Position numbers and translations under genes: made by a program
Shown: piece after piece, positions 18,490-27,516 of the stretch
Layout: each line of letters starts with the position of its first letter
Numbering within the stretch: position 1 is the stretch's first letter
Origin: Sphingobacteriales bacterium
GTDB taxonomy: Bacteria > Bacteroidota > Bacteroidia > Chitinophagales > JADIYW01
Assembly (NCBI GenBank): GCA_016721245.1
Contig: JADKIQ010000025.1
Location: forward strand, 1 to 64,000
Direction of reading: 5' to 3'
Length of the DNA stretch: 64,000 bases
Notes under the pieces: model-generated
The model's database searches: none
Seen by the model: only the letters and a program-made list of their open reading frames with translations
What the model was told of the DNA's origin: nothing

Positions 18490-19534
18490 TTATATCGTCG
18501 CCAGATCAATCACAAAACGATATTTCACATCGCTTTTATAACGCGTTCATAGGCTTCATTGATATAGTTGATATTAATGACTTCCACATCCGAAACGATA
18601 TTGTGTTCGGCGCAGTAGTCCAGCATTTCCTGTGTTTCCGGTATGCCGCCGATAGACGATGCTGAAAGACTTCTGCCATTTGTAAGCAAAGAAAAAGCAC
18701 TAAAATTAATGGGTGTAGATGGAATGCCCACCAACACCTGTACACCATTAGCGGCCAGCATTTTCAAATACATATCGTAATCGTGCTCAGCAGCAACGGT
18801 ATCGATAATAAAATCAAATAGCTGTTGTATTGTTTCACTTGTGCTGCATCTTTCGTGTTGCAGAACTTATGCGCACCTAATTTTAAAGCGTCCGCTTCTT
18901 TGCCCGGTGAAGTACTCAATACGGTCACTTCAGCACCGAACGACACGGCAAATTTTACCGCCATGTGTCCTAAGCCGCCCAAGCCTAACACTGCCACTTT
19001 ATGTCCTTTACCTATTTTCCACTTGCGAAGAGGTGAGTAGGTAGTAATGCCTGCACAGAGCAAAGGTGCTACGCCTTCCAACGGCAGTTTATCAGAAACG
19101 TGCAGTACGAAATTCTGGTCGGTTACAATTTTATTGGAATAACCACCATAAGTAGGCGTTTTACCATCTTTCTCAAAACCATTATAAGTGAATACCGTTT
19201 TGCCCACTTCGCAAAATTGCTCGTAACCTTTTTTACAATTTCCACATTCCTGACAGGAATCAACCATGCAGCCAATTCCGGCGAGTTCGCCTTCTTTAAA
19301 CTTGCTGACATTGCTTCCCACTTTTACAATACGACCAACAATTTCATGTCCGGGTACCATGGGATATATGCCGGGGAACCACTCGCTGCGCACCTGATGG
19401 ATATCGGAGTGACAAACACCGCAATATAAAATCTCAATCATGACATCATCAGCACCTACTTCCCGTCTTTCAAAATTCCAGGGTGCTAATTTTTCTGTCG
19501 GGCTGTGTACAGCGTATGCTTTTGCAGGTATCAT
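18490..19534 (-). pseudogene. Zinc-dependent alcohol dehydrogenase (YahK/CAD-like), two frameshifts
   Basis: This is an NADP-type medium-chain dehydrogenase that reduces aldehydes. The first part (18764-19534) has YCGVCHSDIHQVRSEW and GHEIVGRIVKVGS for catalytic zinc, four-cysteine structural-zinc spacing in CQECGNCKKGYEQFC, and the Rossmann motif GLGGLGHMAVKFA. Then come two breaks: a missing T/A near 18816-18818, where the frame resumes as FDFIIDTVAAEHDYD, and another in the T run at 18534-18537, after which KSDVKYRFVIDLATI ends the protein. Restoring both bases gives exactly 349 codons. True loss of function is doubtful. Confidence 0.87.
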
Positions 19535-19587
19535 AATATTTTTTTTTGTTTGAAGTTAACGAAGAAACATGAAATAATTGAATTTGT

Positions 19588-20016
19588 TTATAATTCTTCA
19601 AAAACGGGGAAGCCGTTTATTTGTGTGGATGTTTCATCATTAATAAGAAAAAGAAAACTTGTATTTCCATTGGTTACCATCAGAAACGGCACCTGTAATT
19701 TGGTATTATACGTGGCGATTTGCTGCAGCGTTTTTTCTTTCAGCTCAATATATTCCGCTTTGCATTCAATGAGAATTTTAGGCTCTAATGCACGATTAAA
19801 TACCACAATATCGTATCGTTTACTGAGTTCATTCACTTTCAGCGTCTTCTCCACTGAAATATACTTTTGCGGATATCCTTGTTCGTTGATTAAACGATGG
19901 AGTATAAACTGCCTTACTTTTTCCTCCGCTGTCAGCACCAGCCATTTTTTCCGGATAGCACACAAGATGTACTTCGTGTTATTCGCTACCCTTATGTTTG
20001 GAGGAATGATGGCCAT
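19588..20016 (-). CDS. Stand-alone restriction-enzyme R-type N-terminal domain (HSDR_N_2) protein
   Basis: The 142-residue protein corresponds to the N-terminal nuclease-like domain of type I restriction R subunits (HSDR_N_2). The PD-(D/E)xK core is visible as KRYDIVVFN, then PKILIECKAEYIEL. It starts VRQFILHRLINEQGYPQKYI after a short N-terminal strand region. No helicase, methylase or specificity subunit is near, so this is not a restriction system. Single-domain forms occur often in Bacteroidota and their role is unknown. Its ATG overlaps the lepB stop (TAATG), so it is translationally coupled to the signal peptidase gene. Confidence 0.8.
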   Translation of the reverse strand: MAIIPPNIRVANNTKYILCAIRKKWLVLTAEEKVRQFILHRLINEQGYPQKYISVEKTLKVNELSKRYDIVVFNRALEPKILIECKAEYIELKEKTLQQIATYNTKLQVPFLMVTNGNTSFLFLINDETSTQINGFPVFEEL

Positions 20017-21555
20017 TACTCACACAAACTTTTTACACTTCTGAACATGCGGTTCCAGTGAATGGATTTTATTCCGGGATTAAAATTATCCTTGGATAAC
20101 CAGACAAATAGAGGTTTTCCTACCACATGATCCTCCGGCACAAAACCCCAATAACGGGAATCTGCGGAGTTATGTCTGTTATCACCCATCATCCAGTAAT
20201 AGTCTTGCTTAAAAGTGTAAGTATCTACTCGCTGACCATCAATAATCGCTTCAAAATTATCGTTGATTTCAATATTTTGCTTTTCATACGCACGGATGGT
20301 AAAGGCATACATCAGTACATTCGTTTTATTTAATTTAACTGTCCAGCCTTTATGAGGAATGATGATAGGTCCAAAATTATCCAGATTCCAGGCAAATACA
20401 CTTCTGTTTTGCGGAAAAAGTGCTTCCAGATAATTATCGCCAATCACTTGTTTAAATTCTTCTTCATTTACAGGTCTAATTTCTTTGACTGATTTATTGC
20501 TTTTTAAAATGCTGACTTGGTCATCATTTAAAATAAGCATCATTGAATCTTTTTCAGATAGATATTCGAGATAATTGTTATATAATTCATCAACCGGTCT
20601 TATCGGTATTCCATTATCATCATATCGTAGCACCATGAACTGATTATACCATCTTACATTTGCTTTTTCAAAATCAGTTGCAGACATTTTTGTACCGTTG
20701 GTAATCAGGTAATAAGCAAATTGCATTTTTTTATAATGCGGTTGTGCAACATTATTGATAAACAGTTGTCTGTTTTTTATCTGCAGTGTATCACCGGCAA
20801 TTCCAACACAACGTTTCACATAATTTTCTCGTTTGTCTACAGGGCGTTCCGGAAACTCCAATGCATCTCCCGGATAATTAAACACCACCACATCGCCGCG
20901 TTCAATTTTTTCAAAACCCGGCAAACGGTAATAGGGAAGTTGTACAATTTTTGAATACGCTTGCCCTAATCCAAACGGCATGGTATGATGTGCAAAGGGA
21001 AACGCAACAGGCGTTATCGGCGTTCTGGCTCCGTAATTTAATTTACTTACAAACAGAAAATCTCCCGCTAATAAAGAACCTTCCATTGAGGTCGTGGGAA
21101 TTTTATATGCCTCAATAACAAAAGTTCTGATAATAGTGGCTGCAACAACTGCAAAAATGATAGCATCAGACCATTCGCGTACTATAGAGCGTTTTACTTT
21201 CTTTTCTTTATCTAAACTGTGACTCGGACCTTCATATTTGGTGTTTTTATCAAACCCGATTATAGGAAAATAGATATATCCAAAGAAAATACCCAATACA
21301 TGCTGCCACAGAGAACGTTTTCCAAACGAATTACAGATATCAGTTGTCCAGGTAAGTCCCAAACAAAAAATTGATATACGGTACAAGTCCCCAGTAAGCC
21401 TGATTTTTTTTTCTGCCTAAAATTTCCATCAATGTAAAATCCTGCACTAACGGGATAAAAACATGCATCGGATTTTTACCGGCTTTTTTATACAAACCAA
21501 AACAAGGAATATGTAAGAGGTAATGTAATAGATAGGCGTATATTAAACTGAGCAT
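20016..21555 (-). pseudogene. lepB: Signal peptidase I, frameshift in its N-terminal region
   Basis: LepB cuts signal peptides from exported proteins at the inner membrane. The N-terminal piece (21340-21555) has a hydrophobic start and the KAGKNPMHVFIPLVQDFTLM region typical of Bacteroidota LepB, then LVPYINF. The main piece has the second membrane segment (AIIFAVVAATIIRTFVIEA), the catalytic serine in IPTTSMEGSLLAGD, the lysine region ENYVKRCVGIAGD and the final MMGDNRHNSADSRYWGFVP. The two pieces join near 21355-21370 if two bases are restored in T6 and G3 runs, giving 514 codons. The gene is essential, so sequencing error is the likely cause. Confidence 0.9.
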
Positions 21556-21639
21556 AATTAATTATTAAGTTATAGAATTGTTGAATTATAGATTTTGATA
21601 ATTAGTGTTTGATACCATCTTTATATTACAAGATATTTC

Positions 21640-22470
21640 TTAATGAGTGTTAAATCCTAATACATCTTCCATACTGAAAGCACCTTTTTTACCCACCAGC
21701 CATTCGGCTGCGAGTAAGGCACCCCCGGCGAATCCTTTTCGGTTGTGAGCGATGTGAGTCAGTTCAATTTTATCAATGGAAGATTCATAAGTAACTACAT
21801 GCGTTCCCGGCACATTTTCTTCGCGTTTAGAAATAATAGAAACTATTTCTTTTTTATCTGTATCACCGTTTTTCCAGTCTGTTTTTCGTTCCAGTCTTTT
21901 TAAAATATCCAATGCGGCATGCAAAGCTGTTCCGCTTGGTGCATCTTTTTTTTCCGTGTGATGGATTTCTTCCAGCGTAACATCATATTCATCATGGTGA
22001 TTCATGATTTGAGCGAGGTATCTGTTTACTTCAAAAAATATATTGACGCCAATACTGAAATTCGGAGCAAATAAAAATGACTTGTCATTTTGACGTGCAT
22101 ACTCTTTGATTTCATCCAGCTTATCGGTCCAGCCGGTACTGCCCACTACTACCGGCACTCCGGCATCAAAACACCATTGTATATTTTCAACGGCTGTATG
22201 CGGAGAGGTAAATTCTATAGCCACATCTACCTGCTGTAATTCTTCTTTGGTTACAGTTAGACGGTTATCTACATCCACAATTAATGCAATATCAAATTCA
22301 TTTCTTCCTAATCGTGTATTCTTATCATTGGCAATTTTATCTGTTGAATCCATTGATTTTATTTGTGCAGATAGAATGGCGTTGTTATTTCTATTGATTT
22401 CATTTTTTTGCAATGCCATTTCATGAATTGCTTTTCCCATTTTCCCGTAGCCAATTAATGCGATTTTCAT
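21640..22470 (-). CDS. dapB: 4-hydroxy-tetrahydrodipicolinate reductase
   Basis: DapB makes tetrahydrodipicolinate in the lysine and diaminopimelate pathway. It starts with the nucleotide site IALIGYGKMGKAIHE, followed by VDVAIEFTSPHTAVEN, GVPVVVGSTGW, FAPNFSIGVNIFF and the catalytic EIHHTEKKDAPSGTA. The protein has 276 residues, about 35 more than most relatives. The extra part is a polar insert at about residues 26-60 (NRNNNAILSAQIKS to LGRNEFD) right after the first helix of the Rossmann fold. It sits within the conserved parA-parB-DUF5683-dapB-lepB series. Confidence 0.95.
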   Translation of the reverse strand: MKIALIGYGKMGKAIHEMALQKNEINRNNNAILSAQIKSMDSTDKIANDKNTRLGRNEFDIALIVDVDNRLTVTKEELQQVDVAIEFTSPHTAVENIQWCFDAGVPVVVGSTGWTDKLDEIKEYARQNDKSFLFAPNFSIGVNIFFEVNRYLAQIMNHHDEYDVTLEEIHHTEKKDAPSGTALHAALDILKRLERKTDWKNGDTDKKEIVSIISKREENVPGTHVVTYESSIDKIELTHIAHNRKGFAGGALLAAEWLVGKKGAFSMEDVLGFNTH

Positions 22471-22475
22471 TGTAT

Positions 22476-23303
22476 TTATTTAAAATTCAAATTTACTCCT
22501 ATTCCTGTGTAATAGGTAAGGTTAGAATAATTTATTTCCGGTTTTATCCTCAGGGTTAATTTATCTGAAATATCAAACGGGCGGAGATGGGCATCCACCA
22601 CAGCATCCACAATGGATAAACCCCAGGCAAACACCGTTCCGAAAGATGCTATCTGCACATTTCGCCGGTAGGTATTTCTAAAGGATTCTATCTGATCCAA
22701 TTCTATCGTGTTATAGGGTGCCGGATTGGGTACGCTGTCATAGACGTTTCGGATATAGCCGTTGAATTCCCGTAATTTTTTTCCATTCGAAGCAACAAAA
22801 TACATGACGGTTCCCAGTACGCCATACACAATCGGAAGCTTCCAGTATTTTTTGTTGTACACCTGTCCTAATCCGGGAAAGGCTGCTCCCCATATAGCTG
22901 CTTTTTTAGGAGAATAATGAGTGGTGTCACTTTTCTTTTGCTTTTTGTTTTTATTCTTGTCGAGATTTTCGACAAGAACAGATTTACCGGAGAGGGAATC
23001 CGTGACCTTTAAAACCTCGTTACTTACTACTTTCTGAGAATCTACAGGAATGCTAATTGTTTCTGCAGTTTTATTTATGTTAACAGGTTCCTGCTTCTTT
23101 TTTGAAACAGACTTATAAGGCTGAACTTTAATAAGATTATTGAAAATGGAATCCTGAAAAGCAATTCTTCTAAGTATATCTGCTGAATCTACTGATGAAT
23201 GTTGCGCGAAGACAGATACTGATGGAAAAATAAATGCAAATAAAATAATGAATCTTAAAATTGTACATCGTACATCGTACATCGTAAATTGTAAATTATT
23301 CAT
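22476..23303 (-). CDS. DUF5683 domain protein
   Basis: The 275-residue protein has a signal peptide (ILRFIILFAFIFPSVSVFAQ), a variable low-complexity region rich in Lys and Ser (about residues 40-130) and the DUF5683 domain with SPKKAAIWGAAFPGLGQVYN, KKYWKLPIVYGVLGTVMYFV and a hydrophobic VFAWGLSIVDAVVDAHL segment. The GAAFPGLGQxYN motif and membrane segments suggest an envelope protein. Its function is unknown. The first 17 residues come from a 7-bp tandem repeat, so the native start may have been replaced. It lies 5 bases upstream of dapB and 5 bases downstream of parB. Confidence 0.85.
   Translation of the reverse strand: MNNLQFTMYDVRCTILRFIILFAFIFPSVSVFAQHSSVDSADILRRIAFQDSIFNNLIKVQPYKSVSKKKQEPVNINKTAETISIPVDSQKVVSNEVLKVTDSLSGKSVLVENLDKNKNKKQKKSDTTHYSPKKAAIWGAAFPGLGQVYNKKYWKLPIVYGVLGTVMYFVASNGKKLREFNGYIRNVYDSVPNPAPYNTIELDQIESFRNTYRRNVQIASFGTVFAWGLSIVDAVVDAHLRPFDISDKLTLRIKPEINYSNLTYYTGIGVNLNFK
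23264..23298. repeat. 7-bp tandem array (TACATCG/TAAATTG)
   Basis: Five units in exact phase: TACATCG three times, TAAATTG, TAAATTA. The array encodes codons 2-14 or so of the DUF5683 gene on the minus strand. Confidence 0.85.
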
Positions 23304-23308
23304 TAAGA

Positions 23309-24217
23309 TTAATCTTTCTCAATAATATCTAATAATCTGTTTAAGTCGGAAACAGAATAAAACGGAATAATGATTTCACCTTTATCTGCAGCTGTTTTCT
23401 TGATTTTTACTTTTGTTTCAAAAAGATCCATCAGTTTGGTTTGTACGCTTTTGTAAGAAGCAGGTAAAGCCACTTCTTTCTTTTCCTGTTTTTTATTTCC
23501 TGAATTGGAAGATAAAAGACGAACCAACTCTTCGGTTTTTCTTACCGATAAGCCCTTAGAATTTACTTCTTTCAAAACGTATAACTGCTTGTCAACTTCC
23601 GGTACCGAAATGATGGCACGGGCATGTCCCATGGAAAGTACTTTGTCGCGCAATGCTTTTTGTATTTCCGGCGGCAATTTCAGTAAACGTAAGTAATTGG
23701 TAACCGTAGAACGGTCTTTACCCAAACGTTCGCCTAAATTCTCATGCGTTAAGCTGCATTCATCAATCAGACGCTGATAGGTGAGTGCCACCTCCATGGA
23801 ATTTAAATCTTCGCGTTGGATATTTTCTATCAGTGCCATTTCCACCACTTCCTGATCATTGGCCATACGAACATAGGCCGGAATATCCGCCATGCCTGCC
23901 ATTTTTGAAGCACGCAGACGACGTTCACCGGAGATCAGCTGATATTTCTTGTCACTTATTTTTCTTACCGTGATAGGCTGAATGACACCGTGAATTCTAA
24001 TAGAAGAAGCCAGTTCTTCCAATGCCTGTTGGTTGAAATCAGCACGCGGCTGAAACGGATTCACTTCAATTTGTTCCAGTTTTATTTTTGGAACGGTATT
24101 GATGATAGAATCCTCATCTGTTGCACTTATTTTTAAAATGTCTGTATTGTCATCAATATCTGATAATAATGCCCGAATACCTTTTCCCAGCGCGTCTTTT
24201 TTCTTTAATAAAGCCAT
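23309..24217 (-). CDS. parB: Chromosome-partitioning protein ParB
   Basis: ParB binds parS sites and spreads as a CTP clamp to help separate chromosomes. The 302-residue protein has a KKKDALGKGIRALLSD start, IEVNPFQPRADFNQQALEEL, the CTP-binding and arginine-rich box LISGERRLRASKMAG (about residues 95-110), a helix-turn-helix around LTHENLGERLGKDRSTVTNY and a C-terminal dimer domain. It follows parA by 78 bases on the same strand. Its target sites were not found intact in the window. Confidence 0.95.
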   Translation of the reverse strand: MALLKKKDALGKGIRALLSDIDDNTDILKISATDEDSIINTVPKIKLEQIEVNPFQPRADFNQQALEELASSIRIHGVIQPITVRKISDKKYQLISGERRLRASKMAGMADIPAYVRMANDQEVVEMALIENIQREDLNSMEVALTYQRLIDECSLTHENLGERLGKDRSTVTNYLRLLKLPPEIQKALRDKVLSMGHARAIISVPEVDKQLYVLKEVNSKGLSVRKTEELVRLLSSNSGNKKQEKKEVALPASYKSVQTKLMDLFETKVKIKKTAADKGEIIIPFYSVSDLNRLLDIIEKD

Positions 24218-24295
24218 CTTATTTTAATTGTTGAATGAATGAATTATAGAATATTGAATCAAATCGCTCAATTCTCAAATCTATTATCTCAAAAT

Positions 24296-25120
24296 CTAGT
24301 TTAATTTTTCGTCTATCGGTTCTTCAATAAATTTATCTTCCATCGGAATATTCGTCATGCCGTTATTCTGCATAATTTCTCTTGCAAGATTTAAATAATT
24401 CACCGCTCCTTTACTGTCAGCATCATACATGATAATCGGCTGACGTAAACTTTGTGCTTCTCCTAAACGGGTATTTCTGTGAATGATGGTGTTAAATACG
24501 CTTTGCTCAAATCTGCGTTTTACTTCTGAAACTACCTGATTGGATAGATTTAAACGCTGATCGTACATCGTTAACAAAATACCTTCGATTTCCAGTTCTT
24601 TATTTAAGCGCGATTGTACAATTTTGATGGTATTTAATAATTTACCTAATCCCTCCAAAGCGAAATACTCACACTGAACCGGCACTAAAACCGAATCAGA
24701 AGCCGTTAATGCATTTACCGTAATCAATCCTAAGGAAGGAGAGCAATCGATGATGATGAAATCGTATTTCTTCTTCAAATCGTGTAAGATATCTTTCAAT
24801 ATCTTTTCTCTGTTTGGATGGTTAATCAATTCTATTTCCGCACCTACGAGGTCGAGATGTGCCGGCAATAAAAACAAATTTGGTGTATCTGTTTCCAGAA
24901 TGATGTCTTTCGCTTTTACGCTGTCAATCAGACATTCGTATAAACTCACTTTAATATTTCTCGGATCGAAGCCACAGCCGCTGGTGCTGTTTGCCTGCGG
25001 GTCGGCATCAATCAATAATGTTTTTTGTTCTAAAATGGCTAAACTTGCCGCCAGGTTGATGGCTGTTGTTGTTTTACCAACGCCACCTTTTTGATTCGCT
25101 ATACTGATTATCTTTCCCAT
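24296..25120 (-). CDS. parA: Chromosome-partitioning ATPase ParA/Soj
   Basis: The product is a deviant Walker ATPase: KGGVGKTTTAINLAASL near residue 10, DADPQANSTSGCG, FIIIDCSPSLGLITVNAL, and VLVPVQCEYFALEGLG. It works with ParB in moving the origin region. ATG 25120 (MGKIISIANQKGG) is chosen; an ATG five codons upstream gives MNCKY, which the family lacks. The start lies 4 bases from the stop of the UPF0173 gene, so the two are likely co-transcribed. Confidence 0.95.
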   Translation of the reverse strand: MGKIISIANQKGGVGKTTTAINLAASLAILEQKTLLIDADPQANSTSGCGFDPRNIKVSLYECLIDSVKAKDIILETDTPNLFLLPAHLDLVGAEIELINHPNREKILKDILHDLKKKYDFIIIDCSPSLGLITVNALTASDSVLVPVQCEYFALEGLGKLLNTIKIVQSRLNKELEIEGILLTMYDQRLNLSNQVVSEVKRRFEQSVFNTIIHRNTRLGEAQSLRQPIIMYDADSKGAVNYLNLAREIMQNNGMTNIPMEDKFIEEPIDEKLN

Positions 25121-25124
25121 ATAC

Positions 25125-25805
25125 TTACAATTCAATCGTTTGTCCTATATTTAATAAAATTAATTCTTTTCCAGCATTCGTAAATTTTTCTTTTGCAACT
25201 TCATGATTTATCCTAATTGGTTCAAATGTATCATAATGAACGCCAATAACCTTATCGCATTGTACAAAATCAGATGTTGCAATAGCGTCTTCGATATCCA
25301 TCGTAAATTTATCGCCAATTGGTAAAACAGCAAATTTTAGTTTTGCCCAGCGTGGAATCAGCTGCATATCCATAGTTAAAGCGGTATCACCGCTGTAATA
25401 AAAATCACCTTCGTTGGTATTTAACACAAAACCCATCGGACTTGCACCATAAGTACCATCCGGCAAACACGATGAATGAACAGCTGCAACTGCTTTTATT
25501 GTTCCAAAATCTGTAGACCATTTTCCGCCTGTATTCATTGGCCTGAAATTTGTTAATCCTTGTTTTTGAAACCATTCATAAATTTCATATGCACAAATTA
25601 TAACAGCATTTGTTCGTTTGGCAATCGCCAGCGCATCTGCAATGTGGTCGAAATGACCATGTGAAATGGCAATATAATCGCATTCAATCTGATTAATATC
25701 GATTTGTTTTGCCAATTCATTGGCAGTTATAAACGGATCAAATAGTATCTTTTTTCCGTTGGTTTCCACCAGAAAGCAGGAATGTCCGTAATAGGTAAAC
25801 TTCAT
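25125..25805 (-). CDS. UPF0173 family metal-dependent hydrolase
   Basis: This 226-residue metallo-beta-lactamase-fold protein has the metal motif AISHGHFDHIADAL (HxHxDH) near residue 48, preceded by KFTYYGHSCFLVET, which is the UPF0173 opening. Later ligands lie in YYSGDTALTMDM and IGVHYDTF. The substrate is unknown. It is the first gene of the minus-strand run through parA and parB. Confidence 0.9.
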   Translation of the reverse strand: MKFTYYGHSCFLVETNGKKILFDPFITANELAKQIDINQIECDYIAISHGHFDHIADALAIAKRTNAVIICAYEIYEWFQKQGLTNFRPMNTGGKWSTDFGTIKAVAAVHSSCLPDGTYGASPMGFVLNTNEGDFYYSGDTALTMDMQLIPRWAKLKFAVLPIGDKFTMDIEDAIATSDFVQCDKVIGVHYDTFEPIRINHEVAKEKFTNAGKELILLNIGQTIEL

Positions 25806-26117
25806 TTTGTTAAATATCTGAACGTTTAATTGAAAAAAATGTGAACTTTACAATGTTCCACGCTCAAAAATAACCTATAAAAAGCAGCATTTTTAGTCAA
25901 GTTATTAAAGAATTACACACAATCTTTGTGGATAAATTTTAAACCGCTGTGAATGAATGGATTTTGATGGAAAGTTATTGATTTTAAGCAATTTTGCAAC
26001 AATAATTTCATATAAAACAGAGTTTTCTCAAGTACAAATTATGTATTGATTGTCTGCTGCATTGATTTTATATTTACAATGTAATTCTACTTTCATTTTT
26101 TAAACAAAAACAATACT
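25806..26117. other. AT-rich divergent gap with a DnaA-box-like site
   Basis: This 312-base gap next to parAB has no gene. It holds TGTGGATAA at 25927-25935, the complement of the DnaA box TTATCCACA, and TGTTCCACG at 25854-25862, which looks like half of a parS site. Both single matches could be chance. It must hold promoters for the UPF0173 gene and for the plus-strand lipoprotein gene. Confidence 0.35.
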
Positions 26118-26516
26118 ATGAAAAATTTAAAATCTATCAATGTCGTATTACTCTGCTTCAGCGTAATACTGATGATTTCCTGTAAAAAAACCTCTGAAGA
26201 GGGCTTAAGCGTGAGTATCAACAATCCAATTGAAGGGAATACTTACACCGGAGCTGTAGAAATGGGATTTTCGATAAATGCTCCGAACGGTTTAGACAGT
26301 TGCAACATTGCGTTGACGAATGCTGCTGAAAGTTCAGCTTACTATCTCAATAATTTTGCTACCGGAAGCGGCGTGAGAAATAAAACTACCTTTACCTATT
26401 CATATACGCAAACGACATTGCCCACCACGTTGACGGATGCAAAGTTCATTATTACTGTTGTCGATCTACAGAAAAAACGTTTTACTAAAACCATCAATCT
26501 GAAAATTATACAGTGA
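26118..26516 (+). CDS. Putative lipoprotein
   Basis: The 132-residue protein has a lipoprotein signal (VVLLCFSVILMISC, then KKTSEEG), so it should be lipid-anchored after residue 21. The mature part contains VSINNPIEGNTYTGAVEMGF and FIITVVDLQKKRFTKTINLK, which looks like one small beta-sandwich domain. No family was recognised. It is a lone plus-strand gene among minus-strand neighbours. Confidence 0.7.
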   Translation: MKNLKSINVVLLCFSVILMISCKKTSEEGLSVSINNPIEGNTYTGAVEMGFSINAPNGLDSCNIALTNAAESSAYYLNNFATGSGVRNKTTFTYSYTQTTLPTTLTDAKFIITVVDLQKKRFTKTINLKIIQ

Positions 26517-26555
26517 GTAAGTCTGTTTAGAGAAATATTTATAAATCATCACATT

Positions 26556-27440
26556 TTATTTTAATGTTTGGATGGCTGTATTGATTTCCGACAGTTCTTC
26601 TGTTGTTAAATCAAGTGCATTGGGTTGCAATGGCAGTAATTTCCATGGAGCGGGTGCACCAAAATCATATGTACTAAATACCAAAACCGGTGTTCCATGC
26701 TTTACAACAGTGGTTTCATCTTCAGAAAGCACCCATTGTTCCGCCCAGTCAAATATCCATTTTGCATTCTCCTCGTACATACGAATACAGGAATGGCTGG
26801 CCGGATAACCGGGTAAGGTGTATTGATGCATACCAACGCCGCCATAATTAGAGATATTAAAATACCAGGGCATAATCCAGTCGCCGTCAACGGTACTTCG
26901 TTTCTTTTTTGCTTTGAAATTGGTATAAAATAGCCCGTTAGGAGTTGGCTTGGCTTTTCTGCCACTGCTGACCGGTCCAAATTGCACCCGTTTTCCGTTT
27001 TCATAAGCTGCAAATAACTGAATACGCTGGTTAATCAGAATAAACTTCGGAACAGAATCTGCATTTGATAATGTTTCCGGAAACGGAGAATATGCCGTAA
27101 AATCAGTAAGCAGTGTATCGGGTATCACTAATGCTGATTTTATGCGAATTCTGTTTACATCAATTCTGTTCGTGGCTGCAATTATCTTTTGCTGAGTGGC
27201 GGAATAATTAGCTTTAAAAACCTTTAATGCACTGTCATTTCTGATGGTGTCATAATGATAGGTAACTACAAATTTTGGTACAATTTTTTCAGTTGAATTC
27301 TCTAATGCAGTCGTCTTATTTTTTTCTGTATTGCTTTTGACGTTATCACAGGAAGAAAAGATGATACCTAACAGATAAAATGAGAAAACTAAGGGAAAGT
27401 ATTTTCTCAGATGATTTTTTACGATTTTAATTAAATGCAT
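26556..27440 (-). CDS. L,D-transpeptidase (YkuD-type) lipoprotein
   Basis: The 294-residue protein has a lipobox in LLGIIFSSC and a linker rich in Lys and Thr. The catalytic domain covers about residues 125-260: LINQRIQLFAAYENGKR, PTPNGLFYTNFKAKKKRS and the active site MHQYTLPGYPASHSCIRMYE, with catalytic cysteine in SHSC. Such enzymes crosslink peptidoglycan or attach proteins to it. An outer- or inner-membrane anchor facing the wall is expected. Confidence 0.9.
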   Translation of the reverse strand: MHLIKIVKNHLRKYFPLVFSFYLLGIIFSSCDNVKSNTEKNKTTALENSTEKIVPKFVVTYHYDTIRNDSALKVFKANYSATQQKIIAATNRIDVNRIRIKSALVIPDTLLTDFTAYSPFPETLSNADSVPKFILINQRIQLFAAYENGKRVQFGPVSSGRKAKPTPNGLFYTNFKAKKKRSTVDGDWIMPWYFNISNYGGVGMHQYTLPGYPASHSCIRMYEENAKWIFDWAEQWVLSEDETTVVKHGTPVLVFSTYDFGAPAPWKLLPLQPNALDLTTEELSEINTAIQTLK

Positions 27441-27516
27441 GACTGCCTAGTTTTACTAATTTAAGCAACAACATCCAATAAATCAGATGCTGTTACTAAA
27501 TAATTTTGGGTATATT

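Noticed and set aside
19588..20016. Type I restriction system
   Set aside because: Only the N-terminal nuclease-type domain is present; no helicase, methylase or specificity subunit exists nearby.
25854..25862. ParB binding site parS
   Set aside because: Only one half (TGTTCCACG) fits; the other half does not follow. Kept only as a weak note on the gap.
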